Shown: positions 23,484 through 36,362, numbered from the stretch's first letter. The stretch is DNA of 64,000 nt from Laetiporus sulphureus 93-53 (GCF_001632365.1 NW_024468558.1:30815-94814), one strand, 5' to 3'. The notes: generated from the sequence alone by a model not told the origin. Made by a program: numbers and translations.

Positions 23484-25447
23484 TCACTCGCGCTCTGCTG
23501 CCTTGTCGAGCTGCTGTCTCTTGCGGGCACCTCCGCTAAAATTGCGAACCTGCGTCAGCATCAATCAATAGCACGAACAACGCAGAATACTCACACGTCA
23601 GTATCCAAACCCCTCTTCTTCCCGCTCTTCGCCTCGTCCAGGAACTTGTCGAGCCCGAACACGTCGCCCGTGTCCTTCTCGAACTGTACCGGGCCCTCCC
23701 GCACCTCCTGGTCCTTCGCGCCCTCAAAGCCAATGCGCACTTGACCCAGCCCGAACCTATCGTTATCCAGCGCCCTCCCAATGCCTTCCTCCGTGCCCTC
23801 CCCAAACGATTCCTGGTTGCCCTCCGTGATGTTCCCACGCGCCTTATACATCACCGCGGCCGCCGACGATCCGTGGAACAGCGGGCGATCGTACAAGTTA
23901 TACGCCTCATCTTCCGCGAACGAGCCCGTGAGAGACTCCTGGTTGAACAGACGCGAGTCGACCATGCTCTCCTTCGAGAGCGTCGGCTTCGCTAGCCCGA
24001 GCGCGATCTTCTCCGAGATATCGCGGTTCTGCTGCCGCGCGAGCATCTTGGCGCGCTGCTCCTGTCCCATGTTGCTCATCCGTAGCTCGCGCTCACGTTC
24101 GCGCCGCTTCTCCTGCCGCATCTGGTCGCGCAGCCGCGCCGTCTCCTCGTCCCCTAACTCCTCTGCCTCTGACTCCTCGCTCTCACTGCCATATGCACCG
24201 AGCGAGGACTGGATGGCCACAGTACGCTCGACGGTGACCTTAGTCTCAGTTGCGCGGGAAGGTGCAATACCTGCACGCTCCTCGCGCGCACGTTGAGCAA
24301 GCATCCGCAGGTTCTCCTCCTTCTGTGCCTTCTGCTTCTCGGCAAGCTTCTGCTGCATCAATCCACGCTGGCGGACTTCCTCTCGGGCATGTCGATCAGC
24401 AATGAAAAGCGCTTCTGAGAATTTGGCGAAGTTGTCGTTGATGTGCAGCTATCCAGATACCGTGATTAGCAGGAATTATACAGTCACACGTGCATCATTA
24501 CTCACATCTTGCAGACCACGGCCATCTGCGGCAAGACGCTTATCAAGAGGAATGGTGTAACCCTTGTTGTTCTTCCAGTTGGAGATGCAAGGAGGAATCA
24601 TCCACTCCTTCTGCTCCTGTGCCGTGGCTTTCCGCGGAGGACTCCTCAACACTGGTGGTGGTGGGCTGGGTGGTCCGCGAGGGATCTTCTTATGCTTGAA
24701 CCGTGGCGGCTCCAGTGGATCCTCAACGACCTCGGTCATCTTGACGATGCGCTGTTTGAGCCCATTTGCGCCATTCTGCTGCCCTGGTGTGTATCGGATG
24801 AACGACGTCTTTCCCTGGCTGTCAGGAACGTTCTTGGGCTGTGCCGCTTTGATCTTGCCATTCACGAGCTTCTCCAGTGCCGCTCGCGTCTTTTCTGTCG
24901 TAGCCTGCACGTCATCCTCTGTGGGGCGTTCCATCTGCCGCTGAGTGTCATCAAGGTCTTTCCTGTGAGCGAGCGGGACGAGGTCCTTGAACTGCGACTG
25001 CACGATCTTGCCCGGTCGCTGGCCTTGTTGAGCGATGACATCGTAGCGCACGTTGCCCTCTGAATCGACCTGGAGTGCAAGTGTGTTGCCGGCGGCGGTC
25101 TTCTTCTTGCCCATGTCTAAAGGATACTGAGCGACATGGCACTCGGGATACGCACCACCGTCACCTGAGAGGTTGCGTCAGTCTCTAAATGTTATAACGA
25201 CTACATAAGCAAACGCACCAAAGTCATCTGGTGACGTTGGCTTCCATCCATTCCGCTGGCCATATGGTGGAACAGGCGTTCGAACTACCACTGACTGCGA
25301 TGCGACTGTCGCGGGGACTTGAATGACCGTCTCTTCGTCGTCCGCGGTGGATGTAAATACTGGTTGGGGAAGTAATCTGAGACATAGAATGAGAAAAACG
25401 ATATCCATAGAATTCAATGCTACTTACGATGCTAGAGCGGTGGCCAT
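23484..25447 (-). CDS. PRP45: SNW-domain splicing factor (SKIP/Prp45)
   Basis: Spliceosome component of the activated and catalytic complexes, also a transcription co-regulator in animals. The start at 25447 (MATALAS) is followed by a short first exon. The conserved N-terminal part has PPYGQRNGWKPTSPDDFGDG and YPECHVAQYPLDMG. The SNW core reads FIRYTP, RIVKMTEVVEDPLEPPRFKH, PPSPPPPVLRSPPRKAT and the signature SNWKNNKGYTIPLDKRLAAD. A charged helical C-terminal region follows (EKQKAQKEENLRMLAQRARE, DISEKIALGLAKP, YDRPLFHGSSAA), ending in a small last exon coding GGARKRQQLDKAAERE. Length and domain order fit the family. It is head-to-head with TIM54 and convergent with RFA1. Confidence 0.95.
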
Positions 25448-25769
25448 TTTGTAGTTCAGGTGTTGAAGGAACGAAGATAGAGGAGCACTGAGTACAGTTA
25501 TAAAAGCAGTTAAGTTACATAACATGCGAGGCGGGATGCTTGGTCATGTTTGTCACCGGCAATCACCGGTATTTCCTTATTTGGAAAACCGTACTGCCAA
25601 CTTTTTATCACGTCTTCATTAATGGATTAAGAAGAACAGTTCGACTGCTACTAGCAAATTAAACTTACGACCCAGCAGACACATCGAGGTACAACAACCG
25701 AAAGTGCGCATAAAGTACATAACTGTACATTGCAGAGTGTCTGTCACGTGACAATATGAAATCCCAGAA
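25448..25769. promoter_or_regulatory. Divergent promoter region, PRP45 / TIM54
   Basis: 322 bp between two outward-pointing start codons. It probably contains both promoters. A 'tcacgtgac' E-box-like palindrome lies at about 25743-25751, close to the TIM54 start. Confidence 0.5.
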
Positions 25770-27405
25770 ATGAATCTTGAGCGAATTGTCTCATTCTTCT
25801 CGCCGGCGTCGGCGATGAGCTCAACTCCTAGCGATGTCGCTGCTCCTCCGACAAAAACACGGCTAGCAGGTGTCAAGGCCGCGCTGAAATATACGGGGAT
25901 CCCGCCGTCATGGCTCGACAAGCGACCTAAGCTGCCTTCGCGCAACTGGCTCATCTTCATCGGAGTCACGTCCACCCTCGCGGGTGCGTACATCTATGAC
26001 TACCGGCAATGCAGAAAAATCCGCCAGGAGTACGTCGACAAGGTAAAGTACCTCGCACAGGAGCCCCTAGGCAGCCTTGACTACCCGCGCAAGGTGACCG
26101 TGTACGGGACGAAGTGGCCTGGTGATGAGGACTCGCAGCGGAGCATGCGATACTTCCGGAAGTACGTCAAGGTCCGGTGTATGCCTTTTAATATTCATGT
26201 CTAAGCGTTGACCATATTCTCAGCCGATCCTCGTAGCCGCCGCTGTGGACTATGAGATGGTTAATGGGAGACGCTACGGTGATCTTGCACGCCGCATAGC
26301 GGAGGAAATCAAGAAGAAGCGGAGGATCGAAGTCGGATTAGACCAACCGCCTGCGCCGCCCATGCTTCTTCCTCAGGCTTCTCCAGAGGAGAAACGGCGG
26401 CGCGAGCTCGAGGGCGGGATTGTCATTGTTGGTCGGCCTACATTCAAGGAATTTATGGCTGGTCTCAAACGTGGCTGGACTGACAGTCTTGACCTCGTGG
26501 ACAGGGAGGAGCAGCTTTCGCGAGATTTAGAGTCAGATGGCCGGTTTGATGAACCAGAACCGGAGCCAGAGGCTAGTGCAGACATCGACGGCGAGCCGAT
26601 ACCGACCGCCTCGCGTCTGCCGCCCTCCAAGCCATTCGCTGCCTTCAGTCCACCCATAATGCACGGGCTGACACCAACACCATCATCCTTCTCTCCTTCA
26701 TCATCTTCGTCGGGATCTTTCATCCCTGCAGAGTTGAATACGCCACCCGCCAGCATCCCTCCCCAGCCTCCAATTGTCTTCGTGCACTTCATCAACCACA
26801 TAGGCTTCTCGCAGATCCCGCACATGATTTGGGACTTCTTCAATGAGCGGCATAGAGTCCGTGAAGGCGCACAAGATGCCTACAGGCTCATTGTCGGCCA
26901 GACGCGTCCGTTCGTCGCGCCTCCGCCAGAAGTTCTCACCCAGGTATCCGACGCAGACGCAGATCTCGACCCCAGCACGTCACCTGCACAGCCGCACCTC
27001 ACAGAGTTCCTGCCGTCCGATCTCAACTTCGACAAGGACGCCGAAACATACTATAAAAAGTCCCTTGTGCGCTCATTCGCGTCAGACATTGCAAAGGCGC
27101 GCGAGGAGTACTATGCTGCGCTCCCGAAGCGACTCGAGACGGCGCGCGCTCTGGCGTGGGGCGCCCGTGAGCCAACGAAGGACGAGCGGAGCTATCCGCC
27201 GCCGACGGAGGTCGAGCTGCGCGCGGAGCGGATGAAGAAGGAGCTACGCTGGCGTGCAGATGAGGAGGGATGGGAGATAATAAGGCCGGACAAAGAGGTG
27301 GATTGGGACGAGAGGTTCAGAGAGGCGTTGAAGGTGTTCGTCAATTCTCTGTCTGAATCGGAGAATGCGAAGGCAGAGGGCGAGGGCGGCGAGAATAAGT
27401 CATGA
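25770..27405 (+). CDS. TIM54: Mitochondrial inner-membrane translocase subunit Tim54
   Basis: Subunit of the TIM22 complex, which inserts carrier proteins into the mitochondrial inner membrane. Two exons (intron 26172-26223, 52 bp) encode about 527 aa. The N-terminal part has GIPPSWLDKRPKLPSRNWLI followed by one membrane segment (FIGVTSTLAGAYIYDY), as in Tim54. Then come PRKVTVYGTKWPGDE and ILVAAAVDYEMVNGRRYGDLARRIAEE. A Pro/Ser-rich, acidic linker of about 120 residues precedes IVFVHFINHIGFSQIPHMIW. The C-terminus has YYKKSLVRSFASDIAKAREEYY, with a charged tail ending EGGENKS. An alternative start 45 bp downstream (MSSTPS) is possible. The gene is convergent with MER3. Confidence 0.9.
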
Positions 27406-27903
27406 CCGGATCGATGAATGCGGTCTATCTCCCAATTCTTGACTAGCTCACTAAGTATCGTACAGCTTCGGGGGGCTAAGCTGCAAGCCCTGCCGCTAAT
27501 CTTGAACCAGCGGCGAATCCGCAGGCACATACCACCTGAAGGTTGGACCTGCGCGTGGGCGGAACTAAGGTGGAACGATCAAATGAAGGATGGCGAAGCT
27601 ATCGTTCGTAGTTGATTATTATAGAGTATGCGAGCTATCGCCCTAAGCATCCTCGCTGCGAGAAGTAAAGTGGACACGTAGAAATCGAATGCCCAAATCA
27701 CATCGTTCATCCTTGATATGACCGCCAACGTGCAAGTAACTCTTGGGTGGCTGACCGCAAGGCCATGAACATCGGCTGCGTATATTAATCAGACTGGCAA
27801 CGAACAAGTAATGAGCTTTGTAGCCCGTCCAATACCAATCCCGTTTGTAAAGTACACAATGCTCTTTGGCATCTACGAGAAGATTGTTCGCGCTGGTGTC
27901 TTG
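27406..27903. other. Convergent intergenic region, TIM54 / MER3
   Basis: About 500 bp between two 3' ends. No gene is supported; it probably holds 3' UTRs. Confidence 0.5.
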
Positions 27904-30900
27904 CTAATCATCGATAATCTCTACTGCTCCGCTATGCCACCAGGCTTCTAGCTCCTCCAAATCTTTCTGAAAACTATTGTCCTCCTGAGGTTCGTCGTCA
28001 AAAGCGAAACTTGAAGGCTCGACTTCTATGTGGTCTTGAACGGGATCGTCAGTCTGATGCTCTGAACGTATCTTCACGATGGCGTCATTGATGGGTTGCT
28101 TGCCTCTCAAAGATAACTGTTCATGAGACGCGCTGCAAGAGGTTGCCAAAGTCTCCGAGGAAGACGTGTCCGGGACGATTTCGAAGAGATTAAGATCTAG
28201 CTCGAATGGTTCATCACCTGGAGCTTGAAAGCGACAAGGAGAGCCTTGTTCCATCTCCACATCCTGCTGCCAGCCCGAAGGACCATGCTCATCGGAGGAA
28301 GAGTCCAAGAATAGCAGCTCTGCCTTCTGCTTGCCCTTGTCAACCTGCGACCACTGTCGTGAACATTCGAAATGTTCATACGCATATCTCGACGACACAT
28401 ACTTTTCGTTGCATGGGGCTGGCAGGCGGCCTTCTGAACGTTTCATCACGCTGTGTGGGTTCCAACTCAGCGCGCTTGTGATTGATAGGCGATTCATCGG
28501 CTTCACTTCTTCGCTTCTGCCTCTTTGAAGCTGGAGTATTCCAGAGCCAGTTTTCGGCGCGAGGAGAGTTGTCATAAGCTTGTGGCGTAGAAGAACTAGT
28601 ATTCATATGTCTGATATTTTCATTGTCGTATAAGGGAGCATCTCGTAACGCAGCGTCGACTTCCGAGTTAGAATAGTGTGTGGTATCGTCAGAAGGAATT
28701 GCGACGTCACATCCCTTCCGCTTTCCATTGCCAAAGGAGTTCAATAAGTCACTAGGCTCCGGGAGGTCTGCGTCATTATCCGAGTCGTCAATAGAGATGA
28801 CGTCGTCGCCAGTATCAGCCTTGTTGTCCACGCGTAGAGACGTCAAGCCAGAGCCGATAGACCGTCCCTTGAGCCCTTCCCCGGAAGTATTCACAGATTT
28901 GTCGAGTTTGATGCGCTGCCCTGGAGATAATTTCAGATTCGCCTTGACATTAGTCTTTTCGTGCAGAGCGTCTAGGCGCTTCAGCTGAGCGCCCGCCTTA
29001 TCGCACGGCTTTGACTTGACCTTGGTTGTCGCCTTAGCCTTTGAAGAGTCCGTGTGTCGCGAGCCATTATCGGAACCGACTGTGGACTTGTCGAGCTTGT
29101 TTTGGCTACTCTCTTCAGTGCATAAAGCCTCGATTCGCTTCTTCGACATTGGAGGGGGTTTTGGCAGACCTTCATGGCAGCTTGAAGACCACTTGTAAAG
29201 ATTGACCCGAGAAAATAGAGTGAACACGCACCAGACATGGCGGCAGTTTCTCTTGTCTTTGCACATATGGTTGCATCTGCACAGCACGCATGCTAGATAG
29301 ATCATAACACAACATGGTGATTGAACCCACTCATAGTTGCCATTTGGTAGTCGTTTGAGCCTGTTTTGCATCGTTGCCGCGGTGTTACCAGGAGCAATCT
29401 TGGCACTCGTCTTCTGTTGCTCCTCATGATGCTTGGAGAGGCTGGCCTGGGTAGCAGCGGGCTCTGAAGAATCGTCAACGACAGATCAAAAGACCAGTGG
29501 TTGAACTCGCTACTAGTGACTGCCGGCGGCTCCACTTTTGCTGTAGGTAACTCCGCCTCCACGAAGTCCTCATCGTCCGGGCCCATGTTCCAGAAGTCAG
29601 GATCGTCCTCGAGGCCCTCCAGCATCACATCCTTCGTGTTTGCATAGTGATCAGATTTAAGTGCCTCGGAAACAGGTGACAACAAACCTACCAAGGAGTT
29701 CTGTGGGCGCGTGACCATGGTAGGGTAGTGCTTCGCGCCGATATTGGGCTTATAACATTCGGTCATAGCCACTCCAGCGATGATTTCCTATCGCCTCGTG
29801 AACATCCTGAGCGTAGGAACAAATAAGACCGTACCGAACTGATGCACACAGTGATCGACTGGCTGGGCTTCGTTAGCTGGACGCTGACCGAGAAACTTTT
29901 AGTCTCCTTCAGTACTTTCGTCCTGACATGTCTCTCAGGAATAGGCGGATTAACTGAAACGACAGGACTAACGGAATGCGACGAAAGTCCACGAAGTCGA
30001 GGTCCGAAGTCAAGGTGAGCACCGCCGTCATGTCCGCCACCCTAGTCTTGACTTTCTTCGGCTTAATCTCTGTGGCATTGAGCAACCCACAATCAACAAG
30101 TATTTCGACCTCCACGGGCTTCTTGCCTCCGTGACTTGATACGGCAACTTCGCTGATTTTCAATGTATACTGAGGAAACTGTTGCACGGCAGCAAGTACC
30201 TCGAGGCCGAAAGGTGGCCGACGATTGAGCAGCTAAATCCAAATCAGCAACTGGACACATGGTTTCAAGGGATGCCATACAGCTTCCAGGCACAGCTGGT
30301 CTGCCTTTCGTAGCGCATCGATGCTGGTGATATTGTGCTCCGCAAGTACCTGTGTCCATGAATGATGTCCTGAGCTGCTTATGAGGATATGACAAACCTT
30401 GAGACTGGTGGACAAACCGTCAGCGTAGTCGGGTTAGAAGGAAAATATGAGCACGCACGATTTCTCGCCGATGCGCTCGACTTGCCGCATGACCGTATAC
30501 CGATCTTCCCAGGCCTTGGCATTGAGACAGCGCATCCTGTGCAAACCAGTGAGAAAGGAGGACACTGGACGCAGATCGGATGACGGACGCCTCAAGGCCA
30601 CTCTTGAGTAAACCGCCTGCCTTCTTCACAATCGCCACCTCCACGATAGCTGGCCAAACAAGGTAAAAATTAAGCTGTGGCAACAGTTAGATCGGCGCCC
30701 GCCTTTTGCAATTCGCGCAACGTGTCGGAAAATTGCAAACGCTTCTCCGGGCGGATTGTTATCACCATTCTTGTATTCGGGATCGGACAAGCTCATACAG
30801 CCCAGAACGGCCTGGAAAAGGACATAAGCACTACTTCTATTGTAAAGCATTGATACCAACCTGTATCAATACGAAGATCTTGTCCGCCGGTTTCTCGATC

Positions 30901-33900
30901 TTCTTGATCTGGTATCGAATATCATTGTGTACGCGCATCTTGTTATACACCTTGGGAACCGAGATGTCAATTGCAGATAAATCACTCGTAGCGAGCAACT
31001 GCTTACCTGCTTCTCGCCACTGCGAAGCCTGATATCCGAGAATCTAAAGACTTCACGTTCAGTGGTGCTATGACGGTATATCAGAAGTGATATTAACTCT
31101 TCTGCACTCGCGATTGCCTCAAGCTGTATTGAGTATCAATATTTGCACTGGGCGGACATGGACAAGACTACGGACAATCTCGCGAACGGTGGCACGGTCT
31201 GGCAATTTGAGGATGAGGTTCATCTGGATAGGAGTCAGCGATAGTGCTGTACATTCATTTGTTAAGCGTACTGTTGACTGCTTCACGTAGAACTGAGGAG
31301 AGACTCCGTCAGAAAATAACATGTTAGAAAGCATCACTACTCGCCTTGCTCATGATGTCGCCGAACTCCGTGGAACACAATTGACCATCCTCATGCTCAG
31401 AATAGGTGACTAATTCGGTATCCTGCAGTTTGATGATGCTCTGGGTGACCATGTCATCAATTCTTTGTTGCCACGTCTGACTGTTGTCCTTCCCAATTGC
31501 GTAGTGTCTCGGATTTCTCTGTACCCTACGATAAAGGAATGAGTTGTGCAACCACTCCTTAGCCGTATCAAGATCTGTAATCGTCCCGAGTCCCACTTCC
31601 GAGTTGATGTGCTCCGAGAGGTTCAGGTGCAGGCAACTCTCCAGGACCGTGTGGCCTTGCGCCAGAGCTTTGTACTTTGCCTCTAAATCAGCCTCACACA
31701 TGATGATAGCGATACCTTCCTTGTCTTCGATAATCCATGCATAAGCGGGTCTGCAAAGGATATAATATGACAATGCGCACCAAACTGAGGTCGGCCCTGA
31801 TGAACGCACAACGGAGTAACACGAAAGTGTTGGAATCACTGGACCATCGAAGACGGATAGACTGGGACCACACGTACCGCACGACCCATCATCTGCATGA
31901 TGTCCAGATCCGAGTACTCCTGAGAGGTATTGTTCTGGAAGATCTTGACACCCTTGATCACGACCGTATGCGCAGCTATGATGCGAATTACGCGGTTGTT
32001 CAGCATAGAACAAAAGCGGTCCAAAAACATACTTACGCAAGTTGACGCCGACCGCCAAGGTCTAGTTGCACGCATCAAATAAGCTCGTGAACAGACAATG
32101 CACGCAACTTCTTGACTTACAGATGTCGCAAACACTATCCTTAGCACTTTCTTGATGTATAGTTCTTCAGTAGTCCGACGATCTTCCATGCTTATGCCTG
32201 CATGGTGAACACCTATCCCGCATACTGCAAGCTCTGCACAGAAGTCACTAAGACAGGACTGACGGGTCACGCATATATGCCTCACTTTCCAGACGCTTAT
32301 TTTGGAAATTTTGCTCGATTCTATGGCAATAAAGATATGTGAGTTAATGTCAAAGCCCGTCAAACGAACAAACCTAGGAGGTCTAAGCCAAGGTAACGTC
32401 TGTTTCTTATGCGAGGCCTCTTCGTACTCTTTCATGATCTGTTCTGCAGTCGTCATCACGCCTGACGATGACGAACACGTCAGATGAGTGCAGGAATATC
32501 TCAGCCTAGCGGCTAACAAACCTTTGCGAGTCGAGCAAAATACCAGCATTGGCTTGTTGGCAGAATGTTGCTGGAGAATGGCATACAAGCGGTAATCGAG
32601 TGTCTTCTGGAATACAAAGTCGTTCTGTTCTCTCTTCCGCGGTATCCCATACACGAACTTTGATAGTTTGCATGGCCGGTATTCCTCTCCAAACTATCAC
32701 GACAGCATCCATATCAATAGCGATTCACCACCACGGCACGAATACTCTTGAGGAATACATACCTTCATTATGGTAGCAGAGCCGTCCGGAGTTCCGTTAC
32801 TGATCCAGCTGGCCACATCCTCGATGTTCGGGACAGTGGCAGACACCACCACAAAACGTACAGAGGATCCACGAATCTTCATACGTGAGATGACTACTTC
32901 CAATGTGCTCCCACGGTGCTCGTTTAAAATTTGCACCTTGGAGGTCCAGACGTCAGTTGGGTTCATTTCATCATGACATTGCTTACTTCGTCAACAAGAA
33001 AAAGCTGAATTTGCGACAGGATCCGTTGATGATCGCTCCTGCGGATAACATCATTTAATGGGGCTGCATTCATTGTGCTCACATGCATGCTGACCAGTTG
33101 CGAGTTAAGCTGTCCCACTTTTCACCCTGCGAACACTGGTCATACAACGAGCTGGTATTGCAGAACGGAACCTCTGACCGTTGTGACACTGAGCATTCAG
33201 ACAAATATGTCAGTCGCAATATCATAAATAAGCTGCCTTGCACGCACATAATAGTAGCATCCCGCGCGCTTCCCCATGCACTCTTTCCGAAGTGCACGGT
33301 ATCTCCTGTCAGCTCGCAGCCTGGTTCGCGGCTGGTCAGCAGAGCACGTGAGGGCACCGTGATACGGTGAGAGCGCACTCACAATCCACACCCAATGGCT
33401 GGAATTTCGCGGTCCAATCTCTGCACTTCTCGGAGCAAAGCGCCTGTGTCCGAACGCCGATATTGTGAATACAAGCTCCCAGGCGCGACCCTCATCACGC
33501 ATTCGTGTCTCCGCTTACCTTTGTGGGAGCTACGTAGATGCACTTAGACGTCTTCGTATTCCCACCCGCCTGCATAAGCATGCGGATGATCGCGAGCTCG
33601 AAGAGCACTGTCTTCCCACTCCCCGTGGGCGCTATGGACGGCTCCGATGTGAGATCACAAGATTGGAGCGAATTCAAACGCGCTCACCGCTAATGACCTG
33701 TGGAAGCGCAAAACGTAATAAGCAAACACGGATCAATCAAAAAAGATACACGCACCATGTTCTCGTCTGTATCCATAACCTAATAGCAGGTTTGTGATTG
33801 GTGGAGTGCATTTTGTACCCACAAAGGAGAACTCACCGTGTCGAAACAGCTCGACTGGACTGCGTTGAAGACGCCGAACTTGAACAATGACCGATACATG

Positions 33901-34705
33901 TCAGCTGCAGCGGAATTCGGCAAGGAAGGTGCGTATATGCGTCAGAACTTAGGCTACCTCGTGGACAGGAGACCGATAACCGACACACTCACGCAATTTT
34001 GACACAGGACGCAGCGGGATGCCGTGTGCATTTCGCGGGTTTGACCCTCTGGCTGGGTCACAACGGTTGTCATGAGGAGCCTCATTTGCATGAGGGGCCA
34101 ATCGATCGCTTGTAGACAACAAACCGGGGATCATGGGGGGGCGGGTATTATGTGCAGATAAAACGCCAGGGGGGACCGTTTGGCGAAATGAAAGTCTAGC
34201 TACTGAACCCTGATGTGAACAAACTATGCCGACATCTATGCTGGAACACTCTTACCCGATTGCGTTGCAAACGGGCGCCGGCTAAGCGTCGGAGGTCCGT
34301 AGCTCGATGAGCCAGTCAAACGCACATCCGGCTGGAACTGAGGTTCGAATGCTTGATACAGCTCCACATCATCGTAATCAGAGATGTCATCATAGTCTAA
34401 TGGAGTCTGGGGACCAGGGTTGCGTGTAAATCTCGGGGCGATGTACTGAGCGTTCCGGGCTCGGATACGCTCTGGAGGAGATGGGGAAAACGAAGCCTCT
34501 TTTGGAGAGAGGTTAGAAAGCATGCACGTGCTGTATGAGATTTGGGGCGCATATAGTCACCGATTTCTTCCATAAGATCATCTATGTCCTCGAGACCTGC
34601 ACCGGCACCCGCTGAATAGGAAATCCCAACGTCAGGATCGTCCATATATTCATCGTAGTCGAGCTCATCTAGACCGTAGGCGTCTGTGACACTTGCAAAG
34701 TTCTC
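27904..34705 (-). CDS. HFM1: Meiotic DNA helicase MER3/HFM1 (5' end cut by assembly gap)
   Basis: Ski2-like DNA helicase needed for meiotic crossovers. Coding runs from the gap at 34705 down to the stop at 27904 through many exons. The N-terminal region is acidic (LDELDYDEYMDDPD, LEDIDDLMEEIGD). The helicase core has Walker A APTGSGKTVLFELAI (about 33640), a GDT box, motif II VDE followed by VQILNEHRGSTLEVVISRMK, motif III VVVSATVPNIEDVASWI, KPMLVFCSTRKG, GIGVHHAGI, and SDLDIMQMMGRA. A winged-helix part (GHTVLESCLHLNLSEHINSE), a Sec63-type region, and TLTSDLDFVDFRRIP follow. A long Ser/Asp-rich tail contains a Cys/His cluster (CRCNHMCKDKRNCRHVWC) like that of HFM1 proteins. The true start is lost in or beyond the gap. 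Exon limits are approximate. Confidence 0.85.
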
Positions 34706-34805
34706 NNNNNNNNNNNNNNNNNNNNNNNNNNNNNNNNNNNNNNNNNNNNNNNNNNNNNNNNNNNNNNNNNNNNNNNNNNNNNNNNNNNNNNNNNNNNNNN
34801 NNNNN
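34706..34805. other. Assembly gap, exactly 100 N
   Basis: A run of exactly 100 N is the usual placeholder for a gap of unknown size. It falls inside or just before the first exon of MER3/HFM1, so the distance to CKS1 is not reliable. Confidence 0.95.
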
Positions 34806-34963
34806 GCGTCCCATCCGCGCTGAGCTTCAAATCGTGACGCGTCGAGCACGTGATGTCCGCATCGGTCTGTGACACATTGTGACTAGTCGCGTCTTGCCCG
34901 CCGGGAGCCACTTGCGTCCGCCTTGATATCCAACTATCAACATCAAACTATATCACTTTCGTC
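34806..34963. promoter_or_regulatory. Divergent region, MER3 / CKS1
   Basis: This short interval, with the unsized gap beside it, separates the 5' ends of MER3 and CKS1. An open minus-strand frame continues past the gap but lacks a convincing ATG, so the MER3 start cannot be placed. Confidence 0.4.
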
Positions 34964-35490
34964 ATGGCTCACAAAGACAAAGACCCTCAAGCCATTGCGC
35001 TAGCTGAGGCTGAAGCCCAGAGGAGAATGGCAGAATATATCGACAAGTCGGCCTGTTATTATCGTCCATGCGAATCGCACCGACTCACGCGTAATCTCGA
35101 TTCGTAGGATCCACTATTCTGATCGGTACTCAGACGAGGAATATGAATACCGCCACGTCATTCTGCCCAAACCGCTTATGAAGACAATTCCAAAGGACTT
35201 GTTCAATCCTGACAGGAGTGGCACTCTTCGATTGTTGACCGAGGACGAGTGGAGAGGCATTGGAATCACGCAGAGCTTGGGTTGGGAGCACTACGAGGTC
35301 CATGGTGAGTGGAACTTCAAACATTTATAAAGACGCGTGGCGCGTTTGACTCTACTTCATGCTAGCTCCGGAGCCTCACGTCCTGCTGTTCCGCCGTCGT
35401 AAAAACTTCATGGCACCGGCACATGTTCTGCAACAACAGACATTGACGTTGAACGCCAGGTCGGGATTGAAACTTGGAAGAAGGAAGTGA
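34964..35490 (+). CDS. CKS1: Cyclin-dependent kinase regulatory subunit Cks1
   Basis: Small adaptor that binds Cdk1 and phosphorylated targets during the cell cycle. Three exons (introns 35047-35107 and 35305-35365) encode about 134 aa. The Cks fold is complete: [68 protein letters not shown]. The [15 protein letters not shown] strand and the [12 protein letters not shown] end contain the conserved phosphate- and kinase-contact residues. Beyond the core, it has an N-terminal extension of about 25 residues (Ala/Glu-rich, helical) and a C-terminal extension of about 35 residues (Gln/Leu/Arg-rich), both common in fungal Cks proteins. Divergent from the meiotic helicase gene. Confidence 0.95.
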
Positions 35491-36362
35491 ACATGTCCTG
35501 CGTCTTCTCTCAACATCCCACGTGGTTCCGCAGGTCTTGTATGTTTGATGTTCCAGACCGCCACTTTCGCTCCGCCTTTTCCGTTATCAGTGTCATGGAC
35601 ATGTCGCCTCTTTCTGCTCCTTCATGTATGACCGCTCCTTGGTCCTGTATAAATTTTGTCGTGCCCCGTCTGTATGCTATGTTAGTCCGTCAATAAAGTC
35701 CTATTGTTCTCACACGTTCCCGTTCACAACGCGATTGGCATTCCTGTAGCGACTGTCCGGTTCGCACGCTCTGACTCTCGCGTAAGTGTCTCACTAAAGA
35801 TACCTTTGTCGGATAAAGAACCACCGGTTCGACTGATGCTAATATGAGAAAAGAAAACGTAAAAGCTTCAAGTTACACTTACAATGCCGCCGCTCTCGCT
35901 CCGCCTGCTGGCCTGCTGGCCCTGGTCAGCAGGTGGTACAGCGCATTGCCCGAGGTCCGCGCGAAGGGTTGTCGATATGCCGACTCTGGACGGCTTCTTG
36001 TGATAATTCCCTGTGTCGTTCTCGACTACCGAGGATCACTCAGGCTCAGTCATCCCAGTCATGCAGTATGGTAACTGGCGCTGTCGGCGGTCGTAGCGCG
36101 GTTACCGTTTGGTCATGTCCAGTCGTAAAATACACGATCATATGAGAGGCCTGATTGCTTCGAAGGACCAGAAGGTTGATCCTCCGCTGGGTGTGAGATG
36201 GGCTAAGGAGCAGACATGTTCCGGTGTGGCATTTTACCAGAGAAGGACTTGTGTCGCCGAGCGATGTTGACACTTACCTCCACGAAGCCTCCCACCGCCT
36301 GAACAGTCCCCGGTTCAAATGATGTAAGCGCACCCTCTCAGTCTGTCATTTCCCGACATAAA
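35491..36362. other. Intergenic, CKS1 3' to IDE 5'
   Basis: About 870 bp with no supported gene. A canonical AATAAA lies at 35692-35697, about 200 bp after the CKS1 stop. Open frames on both strands between 35844 and 36273 overlap and have no recognisable domain. Confidence 0.5.
35692..35697 (+). terminator. Poly(A)-signal-like AATAAA after CKS1
   Basis: AATAAA in the context gtcaataaagtcc, 202 bp downstream of the CKS1 stop codon. Fungal poly(A) signals are loose, so this is only suggestive. Confidence 0.35.

Noticed and set aside
34806..34911. MER3 start codon upstream of the gap
   Set aside because: The open frames there begin with GTG, not ATG, and the gap has unknown length, so no start could be supported.
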